From an uncultured Christensenella sp. (GTDB lineage: Bacteria > Bacillota > Clostridia > Christensenellales > Borkfalkiaceae), in assembly GCA_910577055.1 (NCBI GenBank), contig CAJTKX010000001.1, positions 186,001 to 250,000 of the forward strand: a stretch of DNA of 64,000 nt, written 5' to 3'. The notes under the pieces are model-generated. The model was not told the origin of the DNA and did no database searches. It worked only from the letters and a program-made list of their open reading frames with translations. The number at the start of each line of letters is the position of its first letter. Within the stretch, counting starts at the first letter, position 1. The position numbers and the translations under genes are program-made. Below, one piece after another: positions 50,290 to 61,300 of the stretch.

Positions 50290-51282
50290 TTACTTACCTA
50301 ATTTAACGCGAGGGTCAACTACTGCGTACATAATATCTGTTAAAAGTATACCTATAACGGTAAGCACTGCAATAAACATATCGTATCCCATAATAAACGG
50401 AACGTCGCCGTTTAAAGTCATAGTATACGCAACGCTGCCTATACCTTGGATAGCGAAAACTTGCTCGACAATCATCGAACCGCCGAAAAGCGTGGGCAAT
50501 ATGCCCGCAAGCGTTGTAATAAGCGGGATAAGAGTGTTTCTGAAAACGTGCTTATAGACGACCTTGCCCTCGGAAAGACCTTTCGCCCTTGCGGTACGGA
50601 TATAGTCAGCGTTCAGCACTTCCAAGGTGTTAGTTCTCGTATACCTCATCATCGAGCCGATTGAAAGTATCGTAAGAACCAATATCGGAAGAACAAGGTG
50701 CCAAGAAGTATCGAGGAACCTCATAAACCCCGTATAGTTCGCCGTAGGCGTATTCAAGTTTCCGATAGGGAACCAACCCAAGTCAACCGCAAATATCTTT
50801 ATAAGGATACTTGCAAAGAAGAACGACGGGAACGATATGCCTATCATCGTAAACACCGTTACGGTATAGTCAAGCTTGCCGTATTGGTTGCACGCGCACT
50901 TTATGCCGAGAGGAATTGCTATTATCAACTCCAAAACGAGCGAAACGAGCGCAATTGCAAACGACACGCCCATATTGTGGAAAATGATATCGCCTACTTG
51001 CTCGCCGTTGGTAAGGCAAGTTCCGAAGTCGCCCGCAAAGAACGAGGTAATCCAATTCCACCAACCCGCTACGATGCCGCCGAATGAGTTGTCGCCCAAA
51101 TTATAGCGGTTGAGAATGGCTTGCAGCTCTTCCTCGCTGCCGACCACGTCCTTGTGGGTGCTCCAATATCTGTCTATAATTATATTGGAAGGCATAAGCC
51201 TTATCATACTATATAGAATTATGGAAACTGCCACAAGGATAAACAGCGCAAGCAGCAACCTTTTTACTACGTATTTAAACAT
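50290..51282 (-). CDS. oppB: Oligopeptide ABC transporter permease OppB
   Basis: The 330-residue permease has the N-terminal helix LLLALFILVAVSIILYSMIRLMP and the six-helix BPD_transp_1 core. The coupling motif ARAKGLSEGKVVYKHVFRNTLIPL is characteristic of OppB/DppB, followed by GSMIVEQVFAIQGIG and the C-terminal YAVVDPRVKLGK. It pairs with OppC. It starts 27 bases after oppA, with a distant ribosome binding site (GGAG 13 bases upstream). Confidence 0.94.
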   Translation of the reverse strand: MFKYVVKRLLLALFILVAVSIILYSMIRLMPSNIIIDRYWSTHKDVVGSEEELQAILNRYNLGDNSFGGIVAGWWNWITSFFAGDFGTCLTNGEQVGDIIFHNMGVSFAIALVSLVLELIIAIPLGIKCACNQYGKLDYTVTVFTMIGISFPSFFFASILIKIFAVDLGWFPIGNLNTPTANYTGFMRFLDTSWHLVLPILVLTILSIGSMMRYTRTNTLEVLNADYIRTARAKGLSEGKVVYKHVFRNTLIPLITTLAGILPTLFGGSMIVEQVFAIQGIGSVAYTMTLNGDVPFIMGYDMFIAVLTVIGILLTDIMYAVVDPRVKLGK

Positions 51283-51309
51283 TTTGTATAATTTGCTCCG
51301 AATTTCAGA

Positions 51310-53961
51310 TTAATTGTAATCAAGTTCCCAAACCTTATACAGAAGTCCCGCATTGGCGCTGGGGTTCGAATTGAGTGAAGTAGACTTGATTATTTGTCTG
51401 TTATAAACGCCTAAATCGTGCCTTTGATAGGTAGGCAGCTCTACCGCCATTTCCATAACGTCGTTAAGCGCGTTTACATAATACTCGGTTCTGTATCTTT
51501 CAACGGTTGTAGACCTTGCTAAGTCAATCTGATTGCTGAGGTGGGTAAGCAAAGAATTTTCCACCTTAAATTTATCGGAGTTGTTCATTATGGTGTCGTA
51601 GCCCCAGTTCTTGGTGCTCGACGCGTTACTGTCCTTGTGATAAATCTGATACATATCGGGGTCGATACCCGTTGACCAAGCTGCCGCCCAAACTTCGAGT
51701 TTACCGGTTGCAAGCTTAACTAAAGCGTTTCTGTCGTTTTTAACCGTTATGTTGAAACCGATTCTGTTAAGTTGTGCCGCTGCCTGAGTAAACATCTGCC
51801 ATGCGGGGTGGTCGGTGGTTTCGCCGGCGATAGTGAAGGTTAAAGCAAGCTCTTTGCCGTCCTTCATAAACTTACCGGTGCTGTTATCCCAACCGGAGGC
51901 TTTTACCAATTCGATAAGCTTATTGTCGTTATCCGTCCATTCGAGCGTCGTTCCCTCAATAAACGGATTGGATTCATCGTTTTGTCTGAACACATAAGCC
52001 GACGTCAACGAGCCGGTAGTGTCATAATCGTTGAGGAAGTTCGTCGTTGAAGTAGGTCTGTAAATAGGCGACGAATAATCTTTGGTGTAATAATTGTTTA
52101 TAACATAGTTCTGAGGGTTCATTGCAAGCATAATCGCAATTCTAACGCCTCTGTCGGGAACGTATGTGGGGTTGATACCTACATAACCGAAACCGTTTGC
52201 ATCGTAATTGCGCATAAACAAATGCTTTTCGTTCGTAAGCTGTTGAATGTTAGTAGGCGTACAGTTAGGCTGACCGTAGTCGATGGTTTTCTTTATAAGA
52301 GAGTTGACTATTTGGTCGTCGGTAGTGTAAACGTAGTTCAAATATTTAATTTTAGCGTTTTCTATTCCGCTGCCCAAAGTGGTGAAGTTGGTGTTGCGCT
52401 CGTAACGGACCATACTGCCGTCGTAGAACTGAGATTCACCCTCTTTCATTTTGTAAGCGCCGGCGCCTACGGGTACGCTTTTACCGCCGACTACCTTTTC
52501 CATAAATTCGGTATCCATAAAGCAAACGCCGAACCTATCGGAAGCGTTGGGGTCTTTCCAATTTTCTCTTGCGTAAGTAATGTAATCTTTGTCTTTGTAT
52601 GTGCCCGAATAATAATTCATAGGCGCAACAGTAAACGCAAAGTTGTAAATTGCCGCGGGGTCTACGCCGTTAATTTTAATTACGAGCACGTCGTGCTTCT
52701 CGCCTTTGAGGTCAACACCCATAACGCCGTTAAACGATGTAACGTCTTCTACGGTAATACCCGAAATGCTCTTGATTTTAAGCGAGCCGTCTTCCTCTTT
52801 GTCCGCGCGGTTGGTCATTTCGTCCCTAAGGAGCGCGCTCATTACTTCGCCGCCGACCGTCCATTGCGTCAAAAGCTCGGTAACCATACCCGTGCCTTTA
52901 CTGATGTAATAGGTGCTGCCGTCGCTGTCGGGCCTTTCTGCAAAATACTTGTCTAAAACAAGACTTACAGCGGTTTCTTGCATTTTTTGCGCCCTTGCAA
53001 CGCCTTCAAGCCCTTCTAACGCGTTGTTCATTATATCAACTAGGTTGGTTTGGTCATTGTAAGAGATAGAACCGGGCTGTTCGGGGTCAAGCGTTGTATA
53101 ATACTTACCGTTTGCATCGGTATATCTCGTTCTGATATTATTGACGTAACGGTATTGATAGCCAATCATGCCCTCGTTGAGCATAAACAGCTCCCAATCC
53201 TCGGTAAATCTGTATTCGGGATAGGAGTTAAGCGTACCGACTACGCTGTTCCAATCCGAATTGAGACTTTCTTTGAAAAGATTGTATACTATTTTTAAAT
53301 CTTCTTTAACTACGTCTATAGACGGGTCCTTATCTATGCTGTCATAACCGAGAATGTTGTTGAACCTCTCTTGGGCGTAAGGTCTGTACTCCGCCTCGTA
53401 ATCGAAGGTATCGTCAACTTCTTGTTGCGCTCTATAAGCGTTAAGTCCTTGAATTTTAGTCGAATAAATAGTCGATGAGCCGGTATACATAGGGTCAAGG
53501 TAAACGTAAAGGTTAAACAATACGTCAACTATATCCATTGCATTGCCCATACTGTCCTTAACGCCGTTTTTAATTACAAACTTATAGGTAGTATGGTCGA
53601 TAGCCTCAGAACCGGAGCTTACGTTAGTTTCGTTTGCGTCCGTATAAGACGTAACGGAATAGTCGCGTACCATGGTTGCTTGGTCGTCACCGCAAACGAT
53701 ATGTCCGTTTGCGTCGGCGGTAAGCATCGATATCTGCGTCATACCGATTACTTCGCCGTCGTTACCCGATGTAAAGAAAAAAGGGTTAAAGTTTTGGTCA
53801 AGCGCACCTATTGCAAGCGCTACGGGACGGGTTTCGGTATCGGAATGTATAAGCTCGATATCGTCGCCGTCACCGCCGTCTTCGGGGTTACAACCCGTAA
53901 ACGCGAAAAGCATCGACGCGCAAGTTACGCCTAAAATTATATTTCTTATCGATTTTTTCAT
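51310..53961 (-). CDS. oppA: Oversized oligopeptide-binding lipoprotein (OppA-like)
   Basis: The 883-residue protein has a signal peptide with lipobox AFTGC and an SBP_bac_5 fold. The start of the binding region is RPVALAIGALDQNFNPFFF, and the C-terminal lobe has the characteristic FTIAGETTDHPAWQMFTQAAAQLNRIGFNITVK. Typical OppA is 540-600 residues, so about 300 extra residues are spread in the N-terminal half (for example around DPMYTGSSTIYSTKIQGLNAYRAQQ, residues about 163-187). It binds peptides outside the cell and delivers them to OppBC. It overlaps the preceding lipoprotein gene by ATGA, so the two are translated together. Confidence 0.88.
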   Translation of the reverse strand: MKKSIRNIILGVTCASMLFAFTGCNPEDGGDGDDIELIHSDTETRPVALAIGALDQNFNPFFFTSGNDGEVIGMTQISMLTADANGHIVCGDDQATMVRDYSVTSYTDANETNVSSGSEAIDHTTYKFVIKNGVKDSMGNAMDIVDVLFNLYVYLDPMYTGSSTIYSTKIQGLNAYRAQQEVDDTFDYEAEYRPYAQERFNNILGYDSIDKDPSIDVVKEDLKIVYNLFKESLNSDWNSVVGTLNSYPEYRFTEDWELFMLNEGMIGYQYRYVNNIRTRYTDANGKYYTTLDPEQPGSISYNDQTNLVDIMNNALEGLEGVARAQKMQETAVSLVLDKYFAERPDSDGSTYYISKGTGMVTELLTQWTVGGEVMSALLRDEMTNRADKEEDGSLKIKSISGITVEDVTSFNGVMGVDLKGEKHDVLVIKINGVDPAAIYNFAFTVAPMNYYSGTYKDKDYITYARENWKDPNASDRFGVCFMDTEFMEKVVGGKSVPVGAGAYKMKEGESQFYDGSMVRYERNTNFTTLGSGIENAKIKYLNYVYTTDDQIVNSLIKKTIDYGQPNCTPTNIQQLTNEKHLFMRNYDANGFGYVGINPTYVPDRGVRIAIMLAMNPQNYVINNYYTKDYSSPIYRPTSTTNFLNDYDTTGSLTSAYVFRQNDESNPFIEGTTLEWTDNDNKLIELVKASGWDNSTGKFMKDGKELALTFTIAGETTDHPAWQMFTQAAAQLNRIGFNITVKNDRNALVKLATGKLEVWAAAWSTGIDPDMYQIYHKDSNASSTKNWGYDTIMNNSDKFKVENSLLTHLSNQIDLARSTTVERYRTEYYVNALNDVMEMAVELPTYQRHDLGVYNRQIIKSTSLNSNPSANAGLLYKVWELDYN

Positions 53962-55394
53962 GATAAGTCCTCCGTTTGATTATTGTCGCCGACTGTCACG
54001 TCGTTTTTATTGTCAGTCACTTTATAAACCGTTTCGGTTCCGTTAGAAGCCGTTACCGTACAAGTAGCCGAAGATACCGTAATACCGTCGAATTCTTCAT
54101 TAGCCCTATCGCCGTACAGCCACTTCGTTTTCGATACCGACGTTGCAAAGCTCGATTCGGATAATAACGTTATATTCAAGCTTCCGCTTATGCTTGCGTT
54201 CTTGAAGGTTGCGCCGTCCTCTATACTATTAGCTATAAAGCAAATGTCTGGGTCGCCGTTTGCTCTGATGGTAAAGTTAACAGAAACGTTTTCAAAGTTT
54301 ACGTTATCGATAACCGCGCTTGCCTTAACCGTTCCGAACATAGATGCGCTGACGCCGATACCGAGAGCGGTATCTCCGCTTCTTCTAACCGTTAAATTCT
54401 TAATGACGTGCGCGTCGCCGTTACCGCCGAATATCTTGCCCGAGAAAGTTGTTATACTATTAACTCTTTGTCCCTCGCAGTCGATATCTTGCGTTATATA
54501 GTAGTTATAAGCCGCGCCGACCGCGAACATTCTGCTTACGTCGGAGTAGTTGTTTACCAACTGCCAATTGCCTTCAAGCACTTTAAGATACAGCACCTTG
54601 TCGGGATATTCGCCGTCCTCGTCCGCTTCGGGATACATAATCGGCCAACCGGTAAACGGAGTAAACTCGCCCGTTTCTTCGTCTTTTTCGAAAAAGTCAA
54701 CTACGGTATAACCCGTAAGCTTGTTTTGCAGTACGCCCGAATAATTGTCAAGTCCGTTTGCTTTCGGTATATAGTTACAGCCGTATTCTATTATTTCACC
54801 GTCTTGAACGGTTACTGTTTCACCGCTGTTTTCGTATTCGATATGGTCAAAAACGCTATCGCCGAAGCTTTCACACAAAAGGTGAAGCTCTACCCTTACG
54901 TCGCCTATGAAGTCGCCGCAAAGATAAATATGCTTGCCTTCTTCAATTGGCTTGGTAAAATCGAACTCTTCGTCCGTAATTGCCATTGCCGCGCCCTTTG
55001 TAACGTCGTATTCGTCGCCGTCGGAATAAACGCGTTTTTCTTCGCCCTCTTCATAAGCGTACAAGGGGTTACCGTCTTTATCGGTTTCTACATAGTACCA
55101 ACCGGTAAAAGTATTACCCGCCTTTATCCTCATTTCAGAGCTACCGCTGACAAGCGAGCTCGAACCGATGTTCATCGGCATCGAGCCTGGCTTGTAATAC
55201 AAGTTTTTAACGTAACTACCGTTAAAACTGCCGCCGTCACTATTCAAAAAATAAGTTATTTGCGACGACAAACCGTACTTTTCTTTAAGCTCGTCTACGG
55301 TAAACTTGACTTTGCAACCCGCAAAGACGCATACGCATACCGTAGCGATAAGAAAGAAAACGGATATTAACAGTATTCTTAACTTTTTCGTCAT
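53958..55394 (-). CDS. Secreted lipoprotein coupled to oppA, beta-helix-like
   Basis: The 478-residue protein has a signal peptide and a lipobox-like CVFAGC, so it is probably membrane-lipid anchored. The N-terminal half has InlB-like repeats with GNTFTGWYYVETDKDG and CGDFIGDVRVELHLL. The C-terminal half has short alternating strands (FSGKIFGGNGDAHVIKNLTV, SAVIDNVNFENVSVNFTI, ATFKNASISGSLNITLLS), the pattern of a GLUG-like or right-handed beta-helix domain. The function is unknown; coupling to oppA on one side and the protease on the other (four-base overlaps both ends) suggests peptide capture or adhesion. No enzyme motif was seen. Confidence 0.7.
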   Translation of the reverse strand: MTKKLRILLISVFFLIATVCVCVFAGCKVKFTVDELKEKYGLSSQITYFLNSDGGSFNGSYVKNLYYKPGSMPMNIGSSSLVSGSSEMRIKAGNTFTGWYYVETDKDGNPLYAYEEGEEKRVYSDGDEYDVTKGAAMAITDEEFDFTKPIEEGKHIYLCGDFIGDVRVELHLLCESFGDSVFDHIEYENSGETVTVQDGEIIEYGCNYIPKANGLDNYSGVLQNKLTGYTVVDFFEKDEETGEFTPFTGWPIMYPEADEDGEYPDKVLYLKVLEGNWQLVNNYSDVSRMFAVGAAYNYYITQDIDCEGQRVNSITTFSGKIFGGNGDAHVIKNLTVRRSGDTALGIGVSASMFGTVKASAVIDNVNFENVSVNFTIRANGDPDICFIANSIEDGATFKNASISGSLNITLLSESSFATSVSKTKWLYGDRANEEFDGITVSSATCTVTASNGTETVYKVTDNKNDVTVGDNNQTEDLS

Positions 55395-58300
55395 CTGTTA
55401 CCTCTGTTTTTTCTGCGACTTAAAGTTGTGAACACGAACATAAGACCTATTGCAGTCAACGAGAACAGCATCGTTCCGTTTATAGAAGAAGTGCTGCCGC
55501 AACCGCCGCCGCAACCGCCCGCCTCTGTCGCGGGGTCGTTTCCACCTTCGGTTACGTTGATGCGAACGAATAACGTTGCGCCCTCATACTGCAACTCGAT
55601 AACGTTGTTCATTTCGGTCAACGGGTCGTGTAAATCGTAGGTTACTTTGCTCATGTCGGCGTTTTCGGTGGAATAATCGTCGTAAATGACAACCACTTGA
55701 AGTCCCGTAATATCAAATGTTTCGCCTACCTTGTACTCCGACTTAAAGTTACCCGTGTAGGTCAACCTTGAAATAGCAACCTCTATGCCGTATGCCTTCT
55801 TTACTCCGCGCAACACGGTTTCGATTTCGTTGAACTTGGTAATCAGCGAAGCGTCAACCAAAGAAAGTTGATACTCGTCGTTGGAGAAAGTATTGTAATA
55901 ACCGTGCGCGGTCTTTACTTGTTCGGAGAACTTTTCAACTTGCGCTTTGGATACGGTAGGCTCGGTCCAACCCGCAATTTCCGATGCGGATACAAAGCCA
56001 TATACAAGCTCGATAAACGAATGGGTTGCCTCGCTCATAGTTACGCCCGTAAGCACGCAATTACCGAAATAATTCGAGAAAATATAGTTGTCGTAGCCGG
56101 TACCGTTATCGGGGCGGTAAATCGTGAGGGGCTTCGTAGAACCGCTTGCCATATTCGAGTAGAATATAAACTCGCCCTCGAAGTTGGTGTAGTAATAACC
56201 CCTATTGGCAACCAATTCTTCCATAGCGTCGTCAATAGCCGCCGAATAGTCTGTTTCGAGTATCGGTGCCGTAGCGCCCTTGAACTCGTATTCGGTAATT
56301 CCGCTGTCGTAGAACGCAGCCGCGCCTACCTTTTTAAGTCCGTAAGGCATTACAACTTTACTTACGCCGCCCGTAAGTCCGCTGAATGCGGAGCCGGCAA
56401 TCTTAACGGTTTCGTCATCAATGGTGTAAACGCCGTCTGTCGCCGCAGCCGATTTAGCCGAGGGATATGCAACCAAGGTGTATTTGCCGGTATTTACCAA
56501 GTTGCCGTTTTCGACGTTTTTAACGTATTCGTATAGAACTCCGTCTTGCACAAAGAACGTGTCGTTGCCGTTTGCAACGGTGAACGCCGTAAGCGAGGAC
56601 GAGTAAGCAAACGCACCGTAGCCTATCTCGGTAAGGCTTGCGGGAATTTCAACCGAAGCTTCATTACCGCCGGCAAACGCAAACGCGCCGACCTTTTCAA
56701 CTACCGGCATAGATATCGAAGTGTACGCGCCGTTTTCTACCATAAACGCACTATCGCCTACCGTCTTTACCGCGGCAAGGTCTAGCGAAGTTAACGAAGC
56801 GCAGCCCGCAAACGCGCTATCGCCTATCGTTACAAGTTTGTTAAGCCCGTCAACCTTTGCAAGCTTATTGCAACCCGCAAACGCCGCCGTGCCTACCGCC
56901 GTTGCGCCGCCCAAATTAATTTCGGTAAGCGCGCCGCAGTTGTAGAATGCGTAATCGCCGATTGCTGTAACCGCATTGCCAAGGGTTACGGTTGTAAGGC
57001 TTGCTCTGTCCTTTGCGCTGTTTGCAGCAAATGTGAAGTTGCCGGTAGTGTTGGAATTCGCACCGAATTTAACCGTTTCGAGGTTGGGCGTGTTCCAGAA
57101 AGTGTATTCGCCGAGCGCCGTGACGCCGTCGGTGTTTACAAGCGACGGCAACGTTACGCTGTTTAAAGCCGTACAGTCCATAAACGTTCTGTCGCCCAAG
57201 CGGGTAATATTTCCGTCAAGCGCGATTGAGGTAAGCTCAACACAGCCGCTGAAAACGTAGCTGCCGAGCGTCGCCTTGTTCGTAGGAGCAAACTTGAAAT
57301 CGGTTAAAAGCTTATTGTCCGCAAGCGCGAAGTCGCCGATTGAAGTTACCGAATTGGGCAAGGTTATTTCTTCGAGCTGAGTGTTGTAGAATGCGTATGC
57401 GGGGATAGCCGTCAAATTCGCGTTAATCGTTACCGACTTCAACGAGCTGTTCGCAAATGCGCCCTCGCCTATTTCGGTTACGGTCGCGGGGATAGTAACG
57501 CTTGTTACATTGCTGTTTGCAAAAGCGTAATCGCCTATCTTCGTTATTCCCAAAGCACCGAGGTCAACGCTGCCCGTGCCATAATAACACAATAAAGTAT
57601 TACCGCTTATTACTGCACTGTTATTTACAGTATAACCGTTTGTACCGTTGAATGTCAAACCGCTTGTTCCGCTAAATGCGCCCGCGCCTATAATTTCAAG
57701 CCCTACGGGAAGTTTGAAGCTGCCCGTAAGCCCCGATTCGGCAAACGCTTGTGCGCCTATACTCTTAACGGTGCAACCGTCGAAATTTACCGAAGTAAGG
57801 TTAGCGCAATTATAGAACGCTTGCGCCGCGATATTAAATTCAATGTTGCTCTTGGCTGCAGTGAACTTCACGCTCTGCAAGCCCGTACAATTTGCGAATG
57901 CGCCCGCGCCGACAGTAGTCGCTTTGATTTCAATGGACTGCAACTTGTTGCACGCCGCGTAAAGGGTGTGTTCATTTTTCCATTCGCCGTCGGTATAATC
58001 GTATTTTTGATATCTGTAATCGAGATCGGAGAACATTCCGTCGCCGATTGCCGAATATCTGTCGGTTACGACTTTTGCAAGATTTTCGCAACCGCTGAAA
58101 ACATTCGCGCCCGCCGTGTGAAGCCCCGAAAGGTCGATTTCGGTCAAAGCTTTACAGCCGAGGAATGCTCTGTCATGAGCGGTGCCTATTGCCGTTGATT
58201 TAACTACGGTAGCAAGTTTTTCGCAATCTTTAAACGCTTCCCTTGCGACCGTTACAACTTTAACGTCGCTAAGGTCGAGCACATCGAGCGAAGTGCACCC

Positions 58301-61300
58301 CTCGAACGCTTGCCTATCGATAAGCGTCAAATCGGAGTCGGCTATATAACTGCTGTCTTTGTAATCGTCGGGATTGTCGTTAATGAAGTGTACGCCTTGA
58401 AGATTGGTACAGCCGTAGAAAGCCTTTTTACCTATTGAGGTTACCGTCTTGGGAATTATGACTTTTTTAATTGTTTTGTTGTCTTTGAAAGCTTCTTCCC
58501 CGATAGACATAATATTTTTGCCTTCGGGAATAACAACTACGCCGTTTTCGTCGCCGTCGCCGTGATATGCCGTCAACGACATATTGCTTATAGTGAACGG
58601 GTCGGATACGTTAAACGTAAAGCTTACGGTATATCTGATACCACCAGCATAAATTGTAGCGGAAACAGCCGAACGCCCCTTTGCAACCGTGCGTACAAGA
58701 CCTTTTTCGTCTACCGTCACAGCGTTACCCGTCTTGGACCAAGTTATGCGAACGTCGTCCATAGGATAATACCAAGGGTCGGGCATTACTTCAAGCTGAA
58801 TATCTTCGCCCGCGTCAACGGTTATCGAGCCGCCATTTTTTGCTTTGACAAGGCTATCGCCGCTTGACTTTATAAGGTTAAAGCTGAATTCGGGGTTGAC
58901 GACGGGGTTCACTTTATCGGTTACCGTGACCATAACCCTTTCGGTTTTACCTTTGCCGTTGCTTATATAGACGGGCATTGCTATGCCGTTGGTTGAGCTT
59001 AAACCTACTACTTCGCCGTTTTTAACCGCAAAATATTGGTGTTGAGTCATGCTTGCGCCGCCAACCGTCATAATGAAGTTGGAAATATCCGCGTTGCCAT
59101 CGTATTCCAAAACGAATTTATGCGCTTCGTTGATATTTAAAGTTATATTCTTTTCGCTGTCGGGAACGGTGAATTCGTCGGGAAGAACGCTTTTGTTGAC
59201 CGCAGTGGTTGCGTCAAGCATCATACCGTTATTAAACGTGCTGAGTTGGAATATCGAGTGGTTCAAAGCATAGTCGTCCAACTGAACTACCAAGCTGTCC
59301 TTGTACTCCTCCCAAAAATCGGTAACTTCAATCGAAACCGTCGTTACGCCGTTTCTGTTGGGGTTGGTTACGGGAGTAATGTATTCCGTAGCAAGGTTGA
59401 GCTTTACTTCTCCGTCGGTGACGTCCCTATAACAAAGCATTACAGACTGAGCGTAGTGATTGTCGAAAACGTCCAAGTCAAGGTAAATTCTTTGCTTATC
59501 TTTATTGTTGCTATCCTTATAGTTGTAATATCTCAAACGAGCGTCTTGCAATACGGGAGCTTCGTAATCCACATAGAAATCGAACGAGAAAGTATTCTCT
59601 TCTTTCGGCGTGGAGTCCTTATCGAAAAGGAATTCGAAATCAAACCTATATTTGCCGTTAGCCAACAGTCCCAAATCTTCGGGTGAAAGTTTAAGTTCCA
59701 CATAAGCGGGACGCGCCGTGCCGCCGTTTGCGTACGCTTTGCTTATTCTTGTAACTTGACCGTCTTTAATAAGCTCGCCCGTAGATTCATCATAGAGATA
59801 ATAATTAACGTATCTTGCGTTTCTCAAAAGTCCCGCATAGACGCATCTGATATTGTAGGTAGTGAGATAATTGCCTATTCCCTCTTCGCTTGTATACTCG
59901 TTATAGCGGGAAATAGCGTTGTGCTCCATCGTCGGATAAATTTCCGTTTTGGAAGGGTCGGGGTCTTGAACGTACACATACGAACCGATGGGAATTATAT
60001 AATCTTCATTCCAATACGATGCGTAAGGCTGAGTCGCCCAAACCGTTGCGGAAGGTTTTTCTTCGTCATCGAGAGCCGAGTTCTGCTGTAATTGAGCAAG
60101 CTCGTAAGCGTCCATATCGAGCATAGGCGCTTGCTCCCAATCGCCGTAGAAGCCGAGGAACGGCAACGTTAAGTCGCACTGTCCCAATACGGTTACGTCG
60201 TCCGACTTATCTTCGGATATAAGCTTAACAAAGCCTTCAACGTACATACCGTTTACGAAGTTTGCGTCGATATACTCTTTCTCTTCTTTGGAAAGCTGCA
60301 ATTCAACGGTCAACTTTAACGTTGAACTTGCGGGGACTCGTACCTTGTCTACGATTGCGCCATCCACCTTGAATATCGGCGCAATATCGTCAAGCATATG
60401 TGCCTTTTCCGCAACGGAGATACCGTCGCTTGCAATTTCTTCGGTCATAAACAACACTTCCGGAGTGAAAGTAAGTTCTTTTGCGTCGAAGTTATTTACG
60501 TTGAAAGTGAAAGTATATTTACCGTTCTTACTTTTATCGTCGTCCAATTCTATCTTGGGTCTGCCGTCTCTTCCCTTATAATAGTACGGGTCGCTGTCGT
60601 CGGTTGCCGTTGACAAGTACGCGCGCGTACCTATTATATTATCGAGATTTGCAAGTCCCGCGCCTTGCTTACGGGGAGAATAAGCAAGCGCTTGTTCGTC
60701 GAAAGCCGTAGTTGCGGTACTCATTATAAGTTGATTGGTAAGTTGCGTAATTTGACTTGCCGAATAATTTTGCGCGATATCGAGCGACTTTACATAATTT
60801 CTGACAAGCGCCGTAAGTCCCGCCATATTGGGCGAAGCCATCGACGTACCGCTCTGTTCTGCGTATCCGCCGGGGACGGTGGAAGTAATTTCTCCGCCGT
60901 GCGCGGTAATTTCGGGCTTAATCTTCAAATCGGGCGTAGGACCCCACGACGAGAACGAACTCATAAAAGGTCCCGCCGAAAGGTTTCTGCTTATCTTAAT
61001 TTTACCTATACTGCCGTTTCTGTCGCCCGCTTCGGACTTTAACAGTTTGCCGGCATCCATTGTTATAGAAACTGCGGGAATGAAATCTTCTTCCGCAACG
61101 TCGCCGAGCGACATTCTTATCGTACCCGAAACGTTGTTGTATACGATAACGCCGATTGCGCCGTTCAAGCTTGCAAGCTCTACTTTTTGTTGGAAGGTAT
61201 TGCCGCCGCGCTGTATAAGCGCAATTCTGCCGTAGACTTTACTGCTTAATCCCGTATAGTCGGTCGATTGACCCGTGCCGACTACAACGTACTCAAACTC

